Origin: Shewanella salipaludis
GTDB taxonomy: Bacteria; Pseudomonadota; Gammaproteobacteria; Enterobacterales; Shewanellaceae
Assembly (NCBI RefSeq): GCF_012911865.1
Contig: NZ_JAAXYH010000002.1
Coordinates: forward strand, 248,001-312,000
Reading direction: 5' to 3'
DNA length: 64,000 nt
The notes under the pieces: model-generated
The model's database searches: none
What the model saw: the letters and a program-made list of their open reading frames with translations, nothing else
What the model was told of the DNA's origin: nothing
Shown: one piece after another, positions 45,569 through 54,905 of the stretch
Layout: every line of letters begins with the position of its first letter
Numbering within the stretch: the first letter of the stretch is position 1
Translations under genes and position numbers: made by a program

Positions 45569-46372
45569 ATGCATCCGATGCTGACTATTGCCGTGCGCGC
45601 CGCCCGCGCCGCAGGCCAAACTATTATGCGTGCCTATACTGAACTCGACCGTATTGAGGTGAGTGCCAAGGGGATCAATGACTTTGTTACCAGTGTAGAC
45701 AAGGAAGCGGAAGCAGCTATCACATACCAGATCCGTAAGTCTTACCCTGACCACACCATAGTTGGGGAAGAGAAAGGCGAAAACCGCGGCGATAATAAAG
45801 ATTATCTCTGGATAGTAGATCCTCTGGATGGCACCAACAACTTCGTTCGGGGCATCCCACATTTCGCCGTTTCTATTGCCATGCAATACAAAGGCAAGAC
45901 AGAAGTCGCCGTCGTCTATGATCCTGTCCGTGAAGAGCTGTTTACTGCTGTACGTGGTAAAGGTGCCAAACTCAATGATTTCCGCGTCCGTGTCCGCAAT
46001 GTCAACGACTTGAGCCCTTGCGTGATAGGCACAGGCTTCCCGTTCAAGGCCCGTCAGCACACAGAATCTTATCTGAAAATTTTCGGTGAAGTCTTCAATC
46101 AGTGTGCCGATCTGCGCCGCGCCGGCTCTGCCGCCCTGGATCTGGCCTATGTCGCCGCCGGTCGCTTGGACGGCTTCTTCGAAATCGGCCTCAAGCCATG
46201 GGACATAGCCGCAGGTGACCTCATCTGCCGCGAAGCCGGTGGCACTGTGACCGACTTCACGGGTAATCATAACTACCTGGCATCGGGCAACATAGTGGCC
46301 GGTGCCCCTAAGGTCACCTCTGAAATCGTCAAGATCATGCGTCCACTGCTGAACGAAGGCCTGAAGCGTTAA
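45569..46372 (+). CDS. suhB: Inositol-1-monophosphatase SuhB
   Basis: 267 residues. Metal motifs VGEEKGEN, WIVDPLDGTNNFVRGIPHFA and PWDIAAGDLICREAGG. In E. coli it also joins rRNA antitermination complexes. AGGGGA precedes the ATG. Ends at a strong terminator. Confidence 0.95.
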   Translation: MHPMLTIAVRAARAAGQTIMRAYTELDRIEVSAKGINDFVTSVDKEAEAAITYQIRKSYPDHTIVGEEKGENRGDNKDYLWIVDPLDGTNNFVRGIPHFAVSIAMQYKGKTEVAVVYDPVREELFTAVRGKGAKLNDFRVRVRNVNDLSPCVIGTGFPFKARQHTESYLKIFGEVFNQCADLRRAGSAALDLAYVAAGRLDGFFEIGLKPWDIAAGDLICREAGGTVTDFTGNHNYLASGNIVAGAPKVTSEIVKIMRPLLNEGLKR

Positions 46373-46393
46373 TTCGCCGCAGACCCGACTGAA

Positions 46394-46429
46394 AACCGCC
46401 CTCTGACTACAGAGGGCGGTTTTTTTATG
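46394..46429 (+). terminator. Terminator of suhB
   Basis: Stem ACCGCCCTCTG/CAGAGGGCGGT with a short loop, then seven T. Confidence 0.95.
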
Positions 46430-46561
46430 CCTCTCTTGCCCTCCCAGACTTCTCCTCTTTGCCCCAATGCGCCTATCCCCGGCATCAAGTTCTTCGCTTC
46501 ACAGGAGCAAACCCGCTCTACTATAGTAATGTTATCAGGCTATTCAGTTGGGGAAGAGTGA

Positions 46562-46867
46562 ATGACGGATGACGACTCAGCCAGCTTTGACGAGCAGCGC
46601 CGTTCCTTGCGGCTCGACATGGAAGCCGAACCGGTACGGCTCAACTGGTTGGATGCGAACGAGCAAGCCCATGCCAGTGAGGGGCTATGTCTGAATATCG
46701 GCCGTCGGGGCATGCTCCTCTGTATGCAACACCCCCTCTCCCTGGGGCAGCTAGTGTACATCACCCTGTCGCCACATACTGAAAGAGAGAATAACCTCAG
46801 GGGGCAGGTCGGTCGCTGCAGCGCCGAAGGTAGCTGTCACTTCCGGATAGCGCTGCAACTCTTTTAA
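46562..46867 (+). CDS. PilZ-domain protein (divergent)
   Basis: 101 residues. The N-terminal RRSLRLDMEAEPVRL fits the RxxxR c-di-GMP motif, and LNIGRRGMLL occupies the place of the (D/N)xSxxG motif, with Gly instead of Ser. The rest (MQHPLSLGQLVYITL, LRGQVGRC) forms the PilZ barrel. It may bind c-di-GMP weakly or not at all. GGGGAAGAG precedes the ATG. Next to a ParA-like gene 82 bases downstream, both on the plus strand. Confidence 0.7.
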   Translation: MTDDDSASFDEQRRSLRLDMEAEPVRLNWLDANEQAHASEGLCLNIGRRGMLLCMQHPLSLGQLVYITLSPHTERENNLRGQVGRCSAEGSCHFRIALQLF

Positions 46868-46949
46868 GTTCGAAGCCCGGATGGGCTGCGGGCTCGAACC
46901 GCCTGTCCTACACTTAATCTCAGGGGTGTGGGCTATGCGGGGACCAGAT

Positions 46950-47621
46950 ATGATACTGCTCGTTGGCGGCGAGAGAGACGGCAGCGGCAAGAGCTGTCTC
47001 GCCCAGAATCTCGCGGTACAGATCCGCCAGAGTCTCAACGGCGACGTGCTCATGGTCGATTGTGATCCCCAAGGCAGCACCTCGGACTGGGCCCAGCTCC
47101 GCAATACCGCACCGCAACTGAGCGCCATGCATTGCATCCAACTCGCAGGCAAGATACGCCATGACTTACTCGGCCTCGAAGACAGGTTCGCGTATGTGAT
47201 TGTCGACGGTGGCGGCCACGACAAGCTGGCTCTGCAGGCCGCCATGTCGGTGGCCAGCCTGGTCGCGATTCCCCTGCGCCCCAAGCCTGGGGATCTCGAC
47301 AGCCTGCATCGACTGGGAGACATGCTCGGCATCTGCAGCATGGTCAATCCCCGCATGGTGTCTGCCGTCATCTTGGCTCAGTGTCCTACGGCAGCGACCC
47401 AGTACAAACACATAGTGTCCGCCAAGGCGCGGGTGCGGGCCTGCGGGCTCCCAGTGCTCGACAGTGTCAGCTTCAGCCGCCGTATTTATGATGCCAGCGA
47501 GGGACGAGGCGCTGCCGTTGTCGAGACGGCACCCAGGAGCAAGGCGGCCGCCGAGATCCGCGCCATCACCCATGAACTCTTGGATTTGACGGCGAGAAAA
47601 CCACAGAACGCTGACAGCTGA
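46950..47621 (+). CDS. ParA/MinD-superfamily ATPase (orphan, deviant Walker A)
   Basis: 223 residues. P-loop GGERDGSGKSCLAQNLA: the GKS is intact but the signature lysine of the usual KGGxGKT is Arg9 and the next Gly is Asp10. Walker A' is VLMVDCDPQGSTSDWAQL and the Walker B-like part YVIVDGGGHDKLALQ. No ParB partner lies nearby. Start at ATG 46950 because GGGGA lies about 7 bases upstream; ATG 46935 is an alternative. Such orphan ParA proteins can position cellular complexes. Its placement behind a PilZ gene hints at polar or c-di-GMP-linked organisation, which is speculation. Confidence 0.75.
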   Translation: MILLVGGERDGSGKSCLAQNLAVQIRQSLNGDVLMVDCDPQGSTSDWAQLRNTAPQLSAMHCIQLAGKIRHDLLGLEDRFAYVIVDGGGHDKLALQAAMSVASLVAIPLRPKPGDLDSLHRLGDMLGICSMVNPRMVSAVILAQCPTAATQYKHIVSAKARVRACGLPVLDSVSFSRRIYDASEGRGAAVVETAPRSKAAAEIRAITHELLDLTARKPQNADS

Positions 47622-47796
47622 GCGCAGGCCGAAAGCCTTGGCCTCCAAGTCCTGATTCAAAATCCTGATTTCAAAGCCCTGGAGCGTTAGCCGGCCTGGC
47701 ACAGGGGCTGGGTAAATTATCCCGCTGCGGGGCAGATATTCATCCCAGGCTCTGGCAGAATGGGAGTCACTCTCTCTTAGCCAGCTGCTTGCCCTT

Positions 47797-49482
47797 ATGT
47801 CCTTGATCTTGCTCTTAACACAACAGATGTCCCTCTACCTGGTGATAGTCTATCTCCTGAGCAAGACGGCGCTGTTCAAGATCTTTGCCGAGGCGTCGGC
47901 CCGCCTGCCCCATAAGATTTTCATCTACCTGGTTTTTTCCGGCTTCTGCATCATGGCCACCTACTTCGGTGAGCACACCAACGACGCGATCGCCAACACC
48001 CGGGCCATGGGCGCCGTGCTGGGCGGTTTGCTCGGCGGCCCGGTCACAGGTTTCTTCGTCGGCCTGACCGGCGGGTTGCATAGGTACAGCATGGGGGGCT
48101 TTACCGATCTTGCCTGCGCCATATCGACCACACTCGAAGGCTTGTTGGCGGGGATCATAAGCTATCTGCTGCGCAGGGTCGGCAAGAGCGAGCTGATTTT
48201 CAACCCGCTGCTGGTCTGCCTGATCACCTTCTGCGCCGAAATGATGCAGATGAGCATCATACTCCTGGTGGCACGCCCCTTGGACGATGCCTGGTCCCTG
48301 GTACGGCAGATTGCACCGCCCATGCTGCTGGTCAACTCCATAGGGGCCGCACTGTTCATGAGCATGATCCGCGATCAGAAGACCATGTTCGACAAGTTAT
48401 CTTCCAGTTTTTCGACCAAGGCGCTCAAGATAGCCGAGCGCAGCGTCGGCCTCTTATCCACTGGCTTCAATCAGCAGAGCAGCAGTGAGGTCGCCAGGAT
48501 CATCATAGAAGAGACCAAGGTGGGCGCCGTGGCGATCACCGACAGGGACAAGCTGTTGGCTTTCATCGGCATAGGAGACGATCATCACATTCCCGGCACC
48601 CAAATCTCTTCACGCATTACCCTGGAGGCCATAGCCCAGAATCGGGTGATGTTCGCCGACGGCGTAGAGACGCCCTACGCCTGCTCCATCGCCAGTCAAT
48701 GCCGCTTGGGCTCCAGCCTGGTGATCCCGCTGCGCAGTGACAACGAAGTCATAGGCACCATCAAGCTCTATGAGCCGAAGAATAAGTTATTCCTCAATAT
48801 CAATCGCACCCTGGGTGAAGGCATCGCCAGATTGCTGTCCAACCAGATCCTCCACGGCAGATTCGAGCAACAGCAGAACCTCTTGACCCAGGCCGAACTC
48901 AAGTTGTTGCAGGCCCAGGTCAACCCACACTTCCTGTTCAATGCCCTCAATACCATAGGGGCCATCATCAAGCGTGATCCTCAGATGTCCAGGCGCCTGC
49001 TGCAGCAATTGGCGCAATTTTTGCGCATCAACCTCAAGCGCACCACAGGCCTCATCAGCCTCGGCGAGGAGCTGGAGCATATAGCAGCCTATCTGGCCAT
49101 AGAGAAGGCCAGATTCATCGACAGGCTCGAGGTGGAGATCCTCATTCCCAGCGCACTGCATGGGCTCAGGGTGCCGGCCTTTACCCTGCAACCCATAATT
49201 GAAAATGCGGTGAAACACGGCACCTCCCACCTGCTGGAGGCGGGTCGGATCCGGGTGACGGGCGAGTTGCAGGGGGAAGAATTGTTGTTGCAGGTGCAAG
49301 ACAATGCCGGTCTCTATCGCCCGCCACTCGCCGGCTCCGAGGGCCTTGGCATGAACCTGGTGCATAAGCGTATCCAGAATCTGTTCGGCAATCCCTATGG
49401 CCTGAGCGTCGACTGCCGGGCCGATGAATTCACCCTTGTCAGCATTCGTCTGCCGGCAACGGCAAACATGAAGGAAAGCTAA
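47797..49482 (+). CDS. btsS: LytS-type sensor histidine kinase BtsS
   Basis: 561 residues, the same length I recall for E. coli BtsS (YehU), and very close in sequence (for example LLGGPVTGFFVGLTGGLHRYS and ARLLSNQIL regions). Six or so membrane helices with the 5TM-LYT fold (about 1-195), a GAF domain (about 220-345), and a LytS kinase domain with the phospho-His motif VNPHFLFNALNTIG (His378) and an atypical ATPase domain. In E. coli it is a high-affinity pyruvate sensor. No ribosome site is visible before the ATG. Directly followed by btsR with one base between stop and ATG. Confidence 0.93.
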   Translation: MSLILLLTQQMSLYLVIVYLLSKTALFKIFAEASARLPHKIFIYLVFSGFCIMATYFGEHTNDAIANTRAMGAVLGGLLGGPVTGFFVGLTGGLHRYSMGGFTDLACAISTTLEGLLAGIISYLLRRVGKSELIFNPLLVCLITFCAEMMQMSIILLVARPLDDAWSLVRQIAPPMLLVNSIGAALFMSMIRDQKTMFDKLSSSFSTKALKIAERSVGLLSTGFNQQSSSEVARIIIEETKVGAVAITDRDKLLAFIGIGDDHHIPGTQISSRITLEAIAQNRVMFADGVETPYACSIASQCRLGSSLVIPLRSDNEVIGTIKLYEPKNKLFLNINRTLGEGIARLLSNQILHGRFEQQQNLLTQAELKLLQAQVNPHFLFNALNTIGAIIKRDPQMSRRLLQQLAQFLRINLKRTTGLISLGEELEHIAAYLAIEKARFIDRLEVEILIPSALHGLRVPAFTLQPIIENAVKHGTSHLLEAGRIRVTGELQGEELLLQVQDNAGLYRPPLAGSEGLGMNLVHKRIQNLFGNPYGLSVDCRADEFTLVSIRLPATANMKES

Positions 49483-49483
49483 G

Positions 49484-50194
49484 ATGATCACCTGTCTCAT
49501 CGTCGATGACGAGCCGTTTGCCCGCGAGCAACTGGCAGATTTGCTCAAGCCGCTCGCCGACGTTGAGGTTATCGCCCAGGCAGGCAATGCCATAGAGGCC
49601 ATGCAATGCATCAATAGGGAGAAACCTCAGCTGGTGTTTCTCGACATTCAGATGCCGAAGATCTCGGGAATGGAACTCATCGCCATGCTGGATCCCGAGC
49701 AGATGCCGCGCATCGTCTTCGTTACCGCCTTCGATGAATTTGCGCTCAAGGCCTTCGAGCATAATGCCTTCGATTATTTGCTCAAACCCATAGACGAGCT
49801 GCGCCTGGCGCAAACCTTGAACAAGGTACGTAAGGATCTGCGGCCTCAGGCGCTGGCGGCCATTACCCCGAGCCAGCTGGAACACCTGCCCTGTTATTCC
49901 GGCAGCAAACTCAAGGTGATTGCCACCAAGGAGGTCGAATATGTGTTCAGCGATCTCAGCGGCATACATGTGGCAAGCTGCAAGGGCAAGGCCCACACCC
50001 AGTTAACCCTCAAGCTGTTGGAGGAGAAGACCCCGCTGGTGCGCTGCCACAGGCAATATCTGCTGTCGCCCGGCGCCATAGCCGAGATTGAAATACTGGA
50101 CACAGGCGCCGAAGCCACCATGCATTCCGGCGATAGAGTGCCGGTATCCAGACGCTACCTCAAGAGCCTCAAGACACTGCTGGGGTTTCAATAG
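49484..50194 (+). CDS. btsR: LytTR-type response regulator BtsR
   Basis: 236 residues. Receiver domain with DDEP at 8-11 (VDDEPFAREQLADLL), phospho-acceptor Asp54 (LVFLDIQMPK) and Lys in FDYLLKPIDEL; LytTR DNA-binding domain from about 135 (YSGSKLKVIATKEVEYV, RCHRQYLLSPGAIAEIE). Expected to activate the CstA-family transporter gene downstream through direct repeats at 50248-50275. Confidence 0.93.
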   Translation: MITCLIVDDEPFAREQLADLLKPLADVEVIAQAGNAIEAMQCINREKPQLVFLDIQMPKISGMELIAMLDPEQMPRIVFVTAFDEFALKAFEHNAFDYLLKPIDELRLAQTLNKVRKDLRPQALAAITPSQLEHLPCYSGSKLKVIATKEVEYVFSDLSGIHVASCKGKAHTQLTLKLLEEKTPLVRCHRQYLLSPGAIAEIEILDTGAEATMHSGDRVPVSRRYLKSLKTLLGFQ

Positions 50195-50247
50195 CCTCGC
50201 CCGCGCCCCGCCGAGCATTGCAGTCGGGCATTAGGCAGCTATGCCTG

Positions 50248-50275
50248 ACCGCTCATGCCGCCATACAACCGCTTA
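50248..50275 (+). promoter_or_regulatory. BtsR-type direct repeats upstream of cstA
   Basis: ACCGCTCA (50248-50255) and ACCGCTTA (50268-50275), 20 bases start to start. They fit the ACC(G/A)CT(C/T)A direct-repeat motif I recall for the E. coli homologue (YehT), where the spacing is slightly longer. They lie 94 bases upstream of the transporter start. Confidence 0.65.
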
Positions 50276-50368
50276 ACATTCGATATCTACCTCTGAGATA
50301 AATGCGCAGGATCCGTCGACATTTTTCGGCCTACACTGGCGCACACTCAAACTGGGGAGATAATAATA

Positions 50369-51811
50369 ATGATCTGGTTCCTGCTCTGTGTCGGCCTGTT
50401 AATCGGCGGATACCTAATCTATGGTGCCTTCGTCGAGAAGATTTTCGGCATCAACAAACAAAGACAAACACCAGCATTCGCCCAGACCGACGGGGTCGAT
50501 TTCGTGCCCATGTCCAAGGGCAAGGTCTACCTGATCCAACTGCTAAACATAGCAGGGGTCGGGCCCATCTTCGGTCCCATACTCGGGGCGCTCTATGGCC
50601 CGGCGGCCATGTTGTGGATTGTCATCGGCTGTATCTTCGCCGGCGCCGTGCATGACTATTTTTCCGGCATGCTGTCCATTCGCAACAGGGGCCAGTCGGT
50701 CCCCAACTTGGCGGGTAAATACCTGGGCAAGAGTGCCAAGCATTTCATGAATCTGTTTGCCATAGTCCTGTTGCTCTTGGTCGGAGTGGTCTTCATCTCG
50801 GCCCCGGCAGGTTTGCTGGGTAAACTCACGGGCTGGGATGTCAGCATCTTCGTCGGCATCATCTTCGTCTATTACCTGATAGCCACTGTCGTGCCTGTCG
50901 ACAAGGTCATAGGTCGCCTGTACCCTTTCTTCGGTGCCTTGTTGCTGTTCATGTCTGTCGGTCTGACCCTGGCGCTGGCGGTTTCCAGCGAGTACAGCCT
51001 GTTGCCCGGCGTCGAAGTCGGCGACTTCTTCCATAACCTGAATCCGAACGACATGCCGCTGTGGCCGGCGCTGTTCATCACCATAGCCTGCGGCGCGGTA
51101 TCGGGTTTCCATGCGACTCAGTCGCCGCTGATGGCGCGCTGTGTCGAGAACGAGAGCAATGGCCGGTTCGTGTTTTTCGGTGCCATGATAGGTGAAGGCA
51201 TCATAGCCCTCATCTGGTGTGCCATCGCCCTGTCTTTCTTCGGGGGCGTTGAGGGGTTGAACCAGGGCATGGCAGGCAACCCGGCCAATGTCGTGTATCA
51301 AGCATCGACCGGCCTCTTGGGGGCAGTGGGCGGCTTCATGGCCATTCTCGGGGTGATCATCCTGCCCATCACCTCGGGGGATACCGCCTTCAGATCGGCG
51401 CGGCTGATCTTGGCAGAATTCTTCGACATGCCACAGATCTCCTTGCCGAAACGTCTGCTGTTGGCCATCCCCTTGTTTATCTTGGGGGCTATTCTGACTC
51501 AGGTCGATTTCGGGGTGATCTGGCGCTACTTCGGCGTCGCCAACCAGACCACTGCGGTATTGATGCTCTGGACCGCCTCGGCCTACCTGCTGCGCCATAA
51601 TAAGCTGCACTGGATTTGTACCCTGCCGGCCATGTTCATGACGGCGGTCGTCATCAGCTTCCTGCTGAACTCGGCGACCCTGGGTGCCGGCTTGCCCATG
51701 ACCATCTCGACCCTGGCAGGCGTGATCTCGACCGGCTTCATCACTGCCTTGGTGATCATCAAGAGTAGCGGCAAGGGTGAAGACGATATCGGGGTGAACG
51801 AACAGGTCTAG
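50369..51811 (+). CDS. CstA/BtsT-family peptide/pyruvate transporter (short form)
   Basis: 480 residues with roughly a dozen membrane helices. CstA-family motifs: GVGPIFGPILGALYGPAAML, VHDYFSGMLSIRNRGQSVP, CGAVSGFHATQSPLMARCV and LPITSGDTAFRSARL. About 220-240 residues shorter than E. coli CstA/BtsT, missing the long C-terminal part. With btsSR upstream and BtsR-type repeats in front, a pyruvate uptake role like BtsT is likely; peptide uptake is the alternative. Ends at a strong terminator. Confidence 0.85.
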   Translation: MIWFLLCVGLLIGGYLIYGAFVEKIFGINKQRQTPAFAQTDGVDFVPMSKGKVYLIQLLNIAGVGPIFGPILGALYGPAAMLWIVIGCIFAGAVHDYFSGMLSIRNRGQSVPNLAGKYLGKSAKHFMNLFAIVLLLLVGVVFISAPAGLLGKLTGWDVSIFVGIIFVYYLIATVVPVDKVIGRLYPFFGALLLFMSVGLTLALAVSSEYSLLPGVEVGDFFHNLNPNDMPLWPALFITIACGAVSGFHATQSPLMARCVENESNGRFVFFGAMIGEGIIALIWCAIALSFFGGVEGLNQGMAGNPANVVYQASTGLLGAVGGFMAILGVIILPITSGDTAFRSARLILAEFFDMPQISLPKRLLLAIPLFILGAILTQVDFGVIWRYFGVANQTTAVLMLWTASAYLLRHNKLHWICTLPAMFMTAVVISFLLNSATLGAGLPMTISTLAGVISTGFITALVIIKSSGKGEDDIGVNEQV

Positions 51812-51840
51812 GATAGGTCATCAAGCTCAGAACACGACTA

Positions 51841-51878
51841 AAAACGCCGTCGGGTCAATGACCCGGCGGCGTTTTTTT
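51841..51878 (+). terminator. Terminator of the CstA-family gene
   Basis: GC-rich stem ACGCCG-CGGGT / ACCCG-CGGCGT, then seven T, 30 bases after the stop. Confidence 0.93.
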
Positions 51879-52003
51879 ATTCCAAATGCCAGGACGCGGA
51901 CACCAGGGCACGTCACTCCTGCCATCCTCTCTGCCATCACTGCTGTTATCACCCAGGCCGCAGCTGTTATACTTGCCACAAATCTTATTTTCTATCCAGA
52001 GTT

Positions 52004-52330
52004 ATGACTCAAGCAAACAATCCCCTGCACGGCATCAAGCTCGAAGCCATCATCAACGACTTGGTCGAACGCTATGGCTGGGAAGAGCTGGGCGTGCGCA
52101 TCAATATTCGCTGCTTCACCCATGATCCCAGCGTCAAATCCAGTCTGAAATTTTTGCGCAAGACGCCCTGGGCGAGGGATAAGGTCGAATACCTGTACTT
52201 GAAGGCCAATAAGCTGCCGTTGCCCAAACCGGCTGGCCATGCCAATGAAAAAGTTGCGGCCAAAACGGCCGGCCCGAGCCAGGCAGTCGGCACCGAAGTC
52301 AACGCCCATGTCTGGGGCGCGAAAGAATAA
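52004..52330 (+). CDS. VF530-family DNA-binding protein (DUF2132)
   Basis: 108 residues. [20 protein letters not shown], the TRINIRCF-like stretch [20 protein letters not shown] and [17 protein letters not shown] define VF530 proteins, a small helical DNA-binding family common in Vibrio and Shewanella. The C-terminal 40 residues ([18 protein letters not shown]) are a flexible Ala/Lys tail. No known role. Confidence 0.85.
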   Translation: MTQANNPLHGIKLEAIINDLVERYGWEELGVRINIRCFTHDPSVKSSLKFLRKTPWARDKVEYLYLKANKLPLPKPAGHANEKVAAKTAGPSQAVGTEVNAHVWGAKE

Positions 52331-52416
52331 TCAAGCTTGGCGGGAGTGGCCCTGACTGGGGAATGGCAGCAACAGCGCGAACCTGGATACAGCATAGATA
52401 CAACACAGATACGACA

Positions 52417-52440
52417 AGGGCCCGGCATATGCCGGGCCCT
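52417..52440. terminator. Perfect 24-bp palindrome between VF530 and ribA genes
   Basis: AGGGCCCGGC-ATAT-GCCGGGCCCT. Stable hairpin on either strand; followed on the plus strand by GTTACTTTC and without a strong T run on either side, so termination is likely but not certain. Confidence 0.6.
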
Positions 52441-52441
52441 G

Positions 52442-52469
52442 TTACTTTCTATACTTTCTATACTTTCTA
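52442..52469. repeat. 9-bp tandem repeat at the 3' end of ribA
   Basis: Three units of TATACTTTC-like sequence (TTACTTTC, TATACTTTC, TATACTTTC), ending in the ribA stop codon region. A slippage-prone minisatellite of no known role. Confidence 0.7.
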
Positions 52470-53081
52470 TTGGTCGTCATCGGAGAAATGATGCTCAGAC
52501 ATCATGTGTCCCAACTCGGTCGATTTGGTCTTCAAATAGGCCTCGTTATAACGATTCTTGCCTACCTGCAGCGGTACCCGCTCGACAACTTCGATGCCAA
52601 ACTCTTGCATGGCCTTCACTTTACGCGGATTGTTGGTCATCAGCCTGACTTGGGTGACACCAATTTTCTCCAACATGGGGGCTATCATGTCGTATTTTCG
52701 CATGTCGGCGGCGAAACCCAGCTGTTCGTTGGCTTCGACCGTGTTGGCGCCCCTGTCCTGCAACTCATAGGCGCGGATCTTGTTGAGCAAGCCTATGCCG
52801 CGTCCTTCCTGACGCAAATACAAGATGAAGCCCTGGCCGTGCTCGGCAATATGCTGCATCGCCGTCTGCAGCTGGAAACCACAGTCACAACGCAGACTGA
52901 ACAGGGCATCACCCGTTAAACATTCGGAATGAATACGGCCAAGCATGGGACTATCGGCAATCAGGGTGCCGAAGGTTAATGCCACATGTTCTTTGCCCGT
53001 CTGAACATCTTCAAAACCATGCATGCTGAACACGCCCCAGGGCGTAGGAAGTTTCGAAGAAGCTATATAGTTAATCGACAT
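52467..53081 (-). CDS. ribA: GTP cyclohydrolase II
   Basis: 204 residues. Zinc cysteines in [20 protein letters not shown] (Cys54, Cys65, Cys67), the GTP pocket in [20 protein letters not shown], and the C-terminal [12 protein letters not shown]. First committed step of riboflavin synthesis. Stand-alone without a RibB domain. No FMN riboswitch is seen in the 282 bases upstream, which hold no supported gene. Confidence 0.96.
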   Translation of the reverse strand: MSINYIASSKLPTPWGVFSMHGFEDVQTGKEHVALTFGTLIADSPMLGRIHSECLTGDALFSLRCDCGFQLQTAMQHIAEHGQGFILYLRQEGRGIGLLNKIRAYELQDRGANTVEANEQLGFAADMRKYDMIAPMLEKIGVTQVRLMTNNPRKVKAMQEFGIEVVERVPLQVGKNRYNEAYLKTKSTELGHMMSEHHFSDDDQ

Positions 53082-53363
53082 GAATCAACCTTAACAACGT
53101 GCCCCATATTCCTGAGGCGAATGAAATTCACGTATACAGCAAGCGAGTACAGCATACGTTCCCAATCTCTGCGGACGCCAAAGCCATCGATACCTGGAAC
53201 ATCGGCTTGAGCTAGGATGCGCGCCATGACCCGGACTCGATAGGTTACTCGCTCTCGTTTCAAGCTTGGCCGAGGCAGCTGTTGCCCTGGTCGGCCGCTA
53301 TGATGCCGGTATTTTACCCCACAGGGTTGGCTCCGGACTCATATCAAACTCGTATAACAAATA

Positions 53364-53720
53364 TCAGAAGGCGCTCGGGGCGTAGCCAGTCACCACAGTC
53401 ACACCCATTTCACGTCCCAACGCCGTCATGGGATGGACCACTATCAGACCTTTGACCGACTTTTTCAACTTGCCCATGTCGGCCTGCTCGGCTTTGGTCA
53501 GGGCCCGGTGGAAAGCCAAGGCCTTCACTTCTGTGCCCTGCTTGCTCAGTACCCGGGTATGCTGGCCTTTCACGCTGGCAATCTGCTTAGTGACGGCGGC
53601 AATTTCCCGCTTAAACTGCGCTATGATGGCCGCATCGCCCCGCAGCTCTGCCGCAGCCAATTTGCGACGAAACTTATCTAATTTGTCGTTGAGCTGTTGC
53701 AGCTCCTGCTTTAAATTCAT
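53364..53720 (-). CDS. yibL: YibL-like ribosome-associated protein (DUF2810)
   Basis: 118 residues. N-terminal coiled coil (LKQELQQLNDKLDKFRRKL) and the conserved C-terminal block LTKAEQADMGKLKKSVKGL with VVHPMTALGREMGV, very close to E. coli YibL, which sediments with ribosomal subunits. Monocistronic; ends with SAF. Confidence 0.88.
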   Translation of the reverse strand: MNLKQELQQLNDKLDKFRRKLAAAELRGDAAIIAQFKREIAAVTKQIASVKGQHTRVLSKQGTEVKALAFHRALTKAEQADMGKLKKSVKGLIVVHPMTALGREMGVTVVTGYAPSAF

Positions 53721-53960
53721 GCTGTTACCTTAAATTACCTATGTCAGCCACAGTCATAGTTCGGCACTTGGCCTGAAACTCTGTGTCAAGGTCAGAGATT
53801 ATAGCAGCAAGTGTGCGATCCTCGTTACCGCTTTTCCTCAAGATAATGAATGATCTGTCGCAAGAACCCTGACCTGGATGACAAGTGCCCCAGGCTGCAG
53901 CCTGCGCCCTCTACCCAACTGCGGGGCCCGACTTGAATCGAGCGGCAAGTCGCCAGGTGA

Positions 53961-54905
53961 TCATTCCAAGGCCGCAGCCAATAGATGAGCCACTTCCTTG
54001 ACCGCCTTCTCCCCCGCGTCAATCGCCTCACCGGCACGGTGGAACTCCATGGTGCCTATGTCGCCCAGGTCCGGCAATATGAAGATGTCCGGCGGATCGC
54101 CCATCAGACGCGCACGTTTATGGCGTTGCTCTAAAATCTCCATGGATTGCGACATCACGGCCAGCATGCCGGGGTTCGACTTGGTGCCCAATGAAAACTT
54201 GTAGCTCAGATTGGATAGATAGTCCCGCCCGCGGGCCAGCAGATCCATGAAGCCCAAATCCTGCTGCACCTTGGCCAGCACTTCTTCCTCCTCCGAAGGC
54301 TTGCTGCTGGTCATGTCTACCGGCAACACCTGCAGGCGACCACGGCGCTGGCCGTTGAGATCCACGGCTATGACGATATCGACCTCCATCGCCCGGCAGA
54401 CGGAAACAGGAATAGGATTGACGACCGCACCATCGACCAACCAACGCCCGCCCAGTGCAACAGGTGACAAGATGCCCGGCATGGAACAGGAGGCCCTGAC
54501 GGCCTGGCGCAGATCGCCACGCTGGAACCAAATCTCCTGACCCGAATACAGATCTGTCGCCACCGCGATGAATGGCTTCTTCATCTGTTCGATGGACATT
54601 TCCCCCATGCGCTCCTGCAGCATATCGAAGACTTTGTCACCGCCAATAAGCCCCCCCTTGCGCCAACTGAGATCCATCATCCCCAGCACGTCCCAACTGG
54701 AAAAGCCGCGCACCCATTGCTCCAAATCCGCCAGCTGGTCGTTGGCATAGGCGGCGCCCACTAAGGCGCCTATGCTGCAACCCGCCACCTTATCCGGCTT
54801 GATGCCCAGCTCTGCCAAGCCATTTAACACCCCAATATGCGCCCAGCCTTTGGCGGCACCACTGCCCAGCGCGATCCCGACACTCGGGGAAGCCTTCTTC
54901 TTCAT
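53961..54905 (-). CDS. rssA: Patatin-like phospholipase RssA
   Basis: 314 residues. Patatin oxyanion hole GSGAAKGWAHIGVL, nucleophile Ser44 in VAGCSIGALVG and the dyad Asp in VDGAVVNPIPV. The family hydrolyses lipids; RssA's physiological role is unclear. Lysine-rich N-terminus MKKKAS, no clear signal peptide. Divergent from the DEAD-box gene across a 370-base gap. Confidence 0.9.
   Translation of the reverse strand: MKKKASPSVGIALGSGAAKGWAHIGVLNGLAELGIKPDKVAGCSIGALVGAAYANDQLADLEQWVRGFSSWDVLGMMDLSWRKGGLIGGDKVFDMLQERMGEMSIEQMKKPFIAVATDLYSGQEIWFQRGDLRQAVRASCSMPGILSPVALGGRWLVDGAVVNPIPVSVCRAMEVDIVIAVDLNGQRRGRLQVLPVDMTSSKPSEEEEVLAKVQQDLGFMDLLARGRDYLSNLSYKFSLGTKSNPGMLAVMSQSMEILEQRHKRARLMGDPPDIFILPDLGDIGTMEFHRAGEAIDAGEKAVKEVAHLLAAALE

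Noticed and set aside
53082-53363. FMN riboswitch or small gene upstream of ribA
   Set aside because: No FMN-box sequence blocks are visible, and the ~66-codon minus-strand frame overlaps the ribA start without a ribosome site or recognisable domain.
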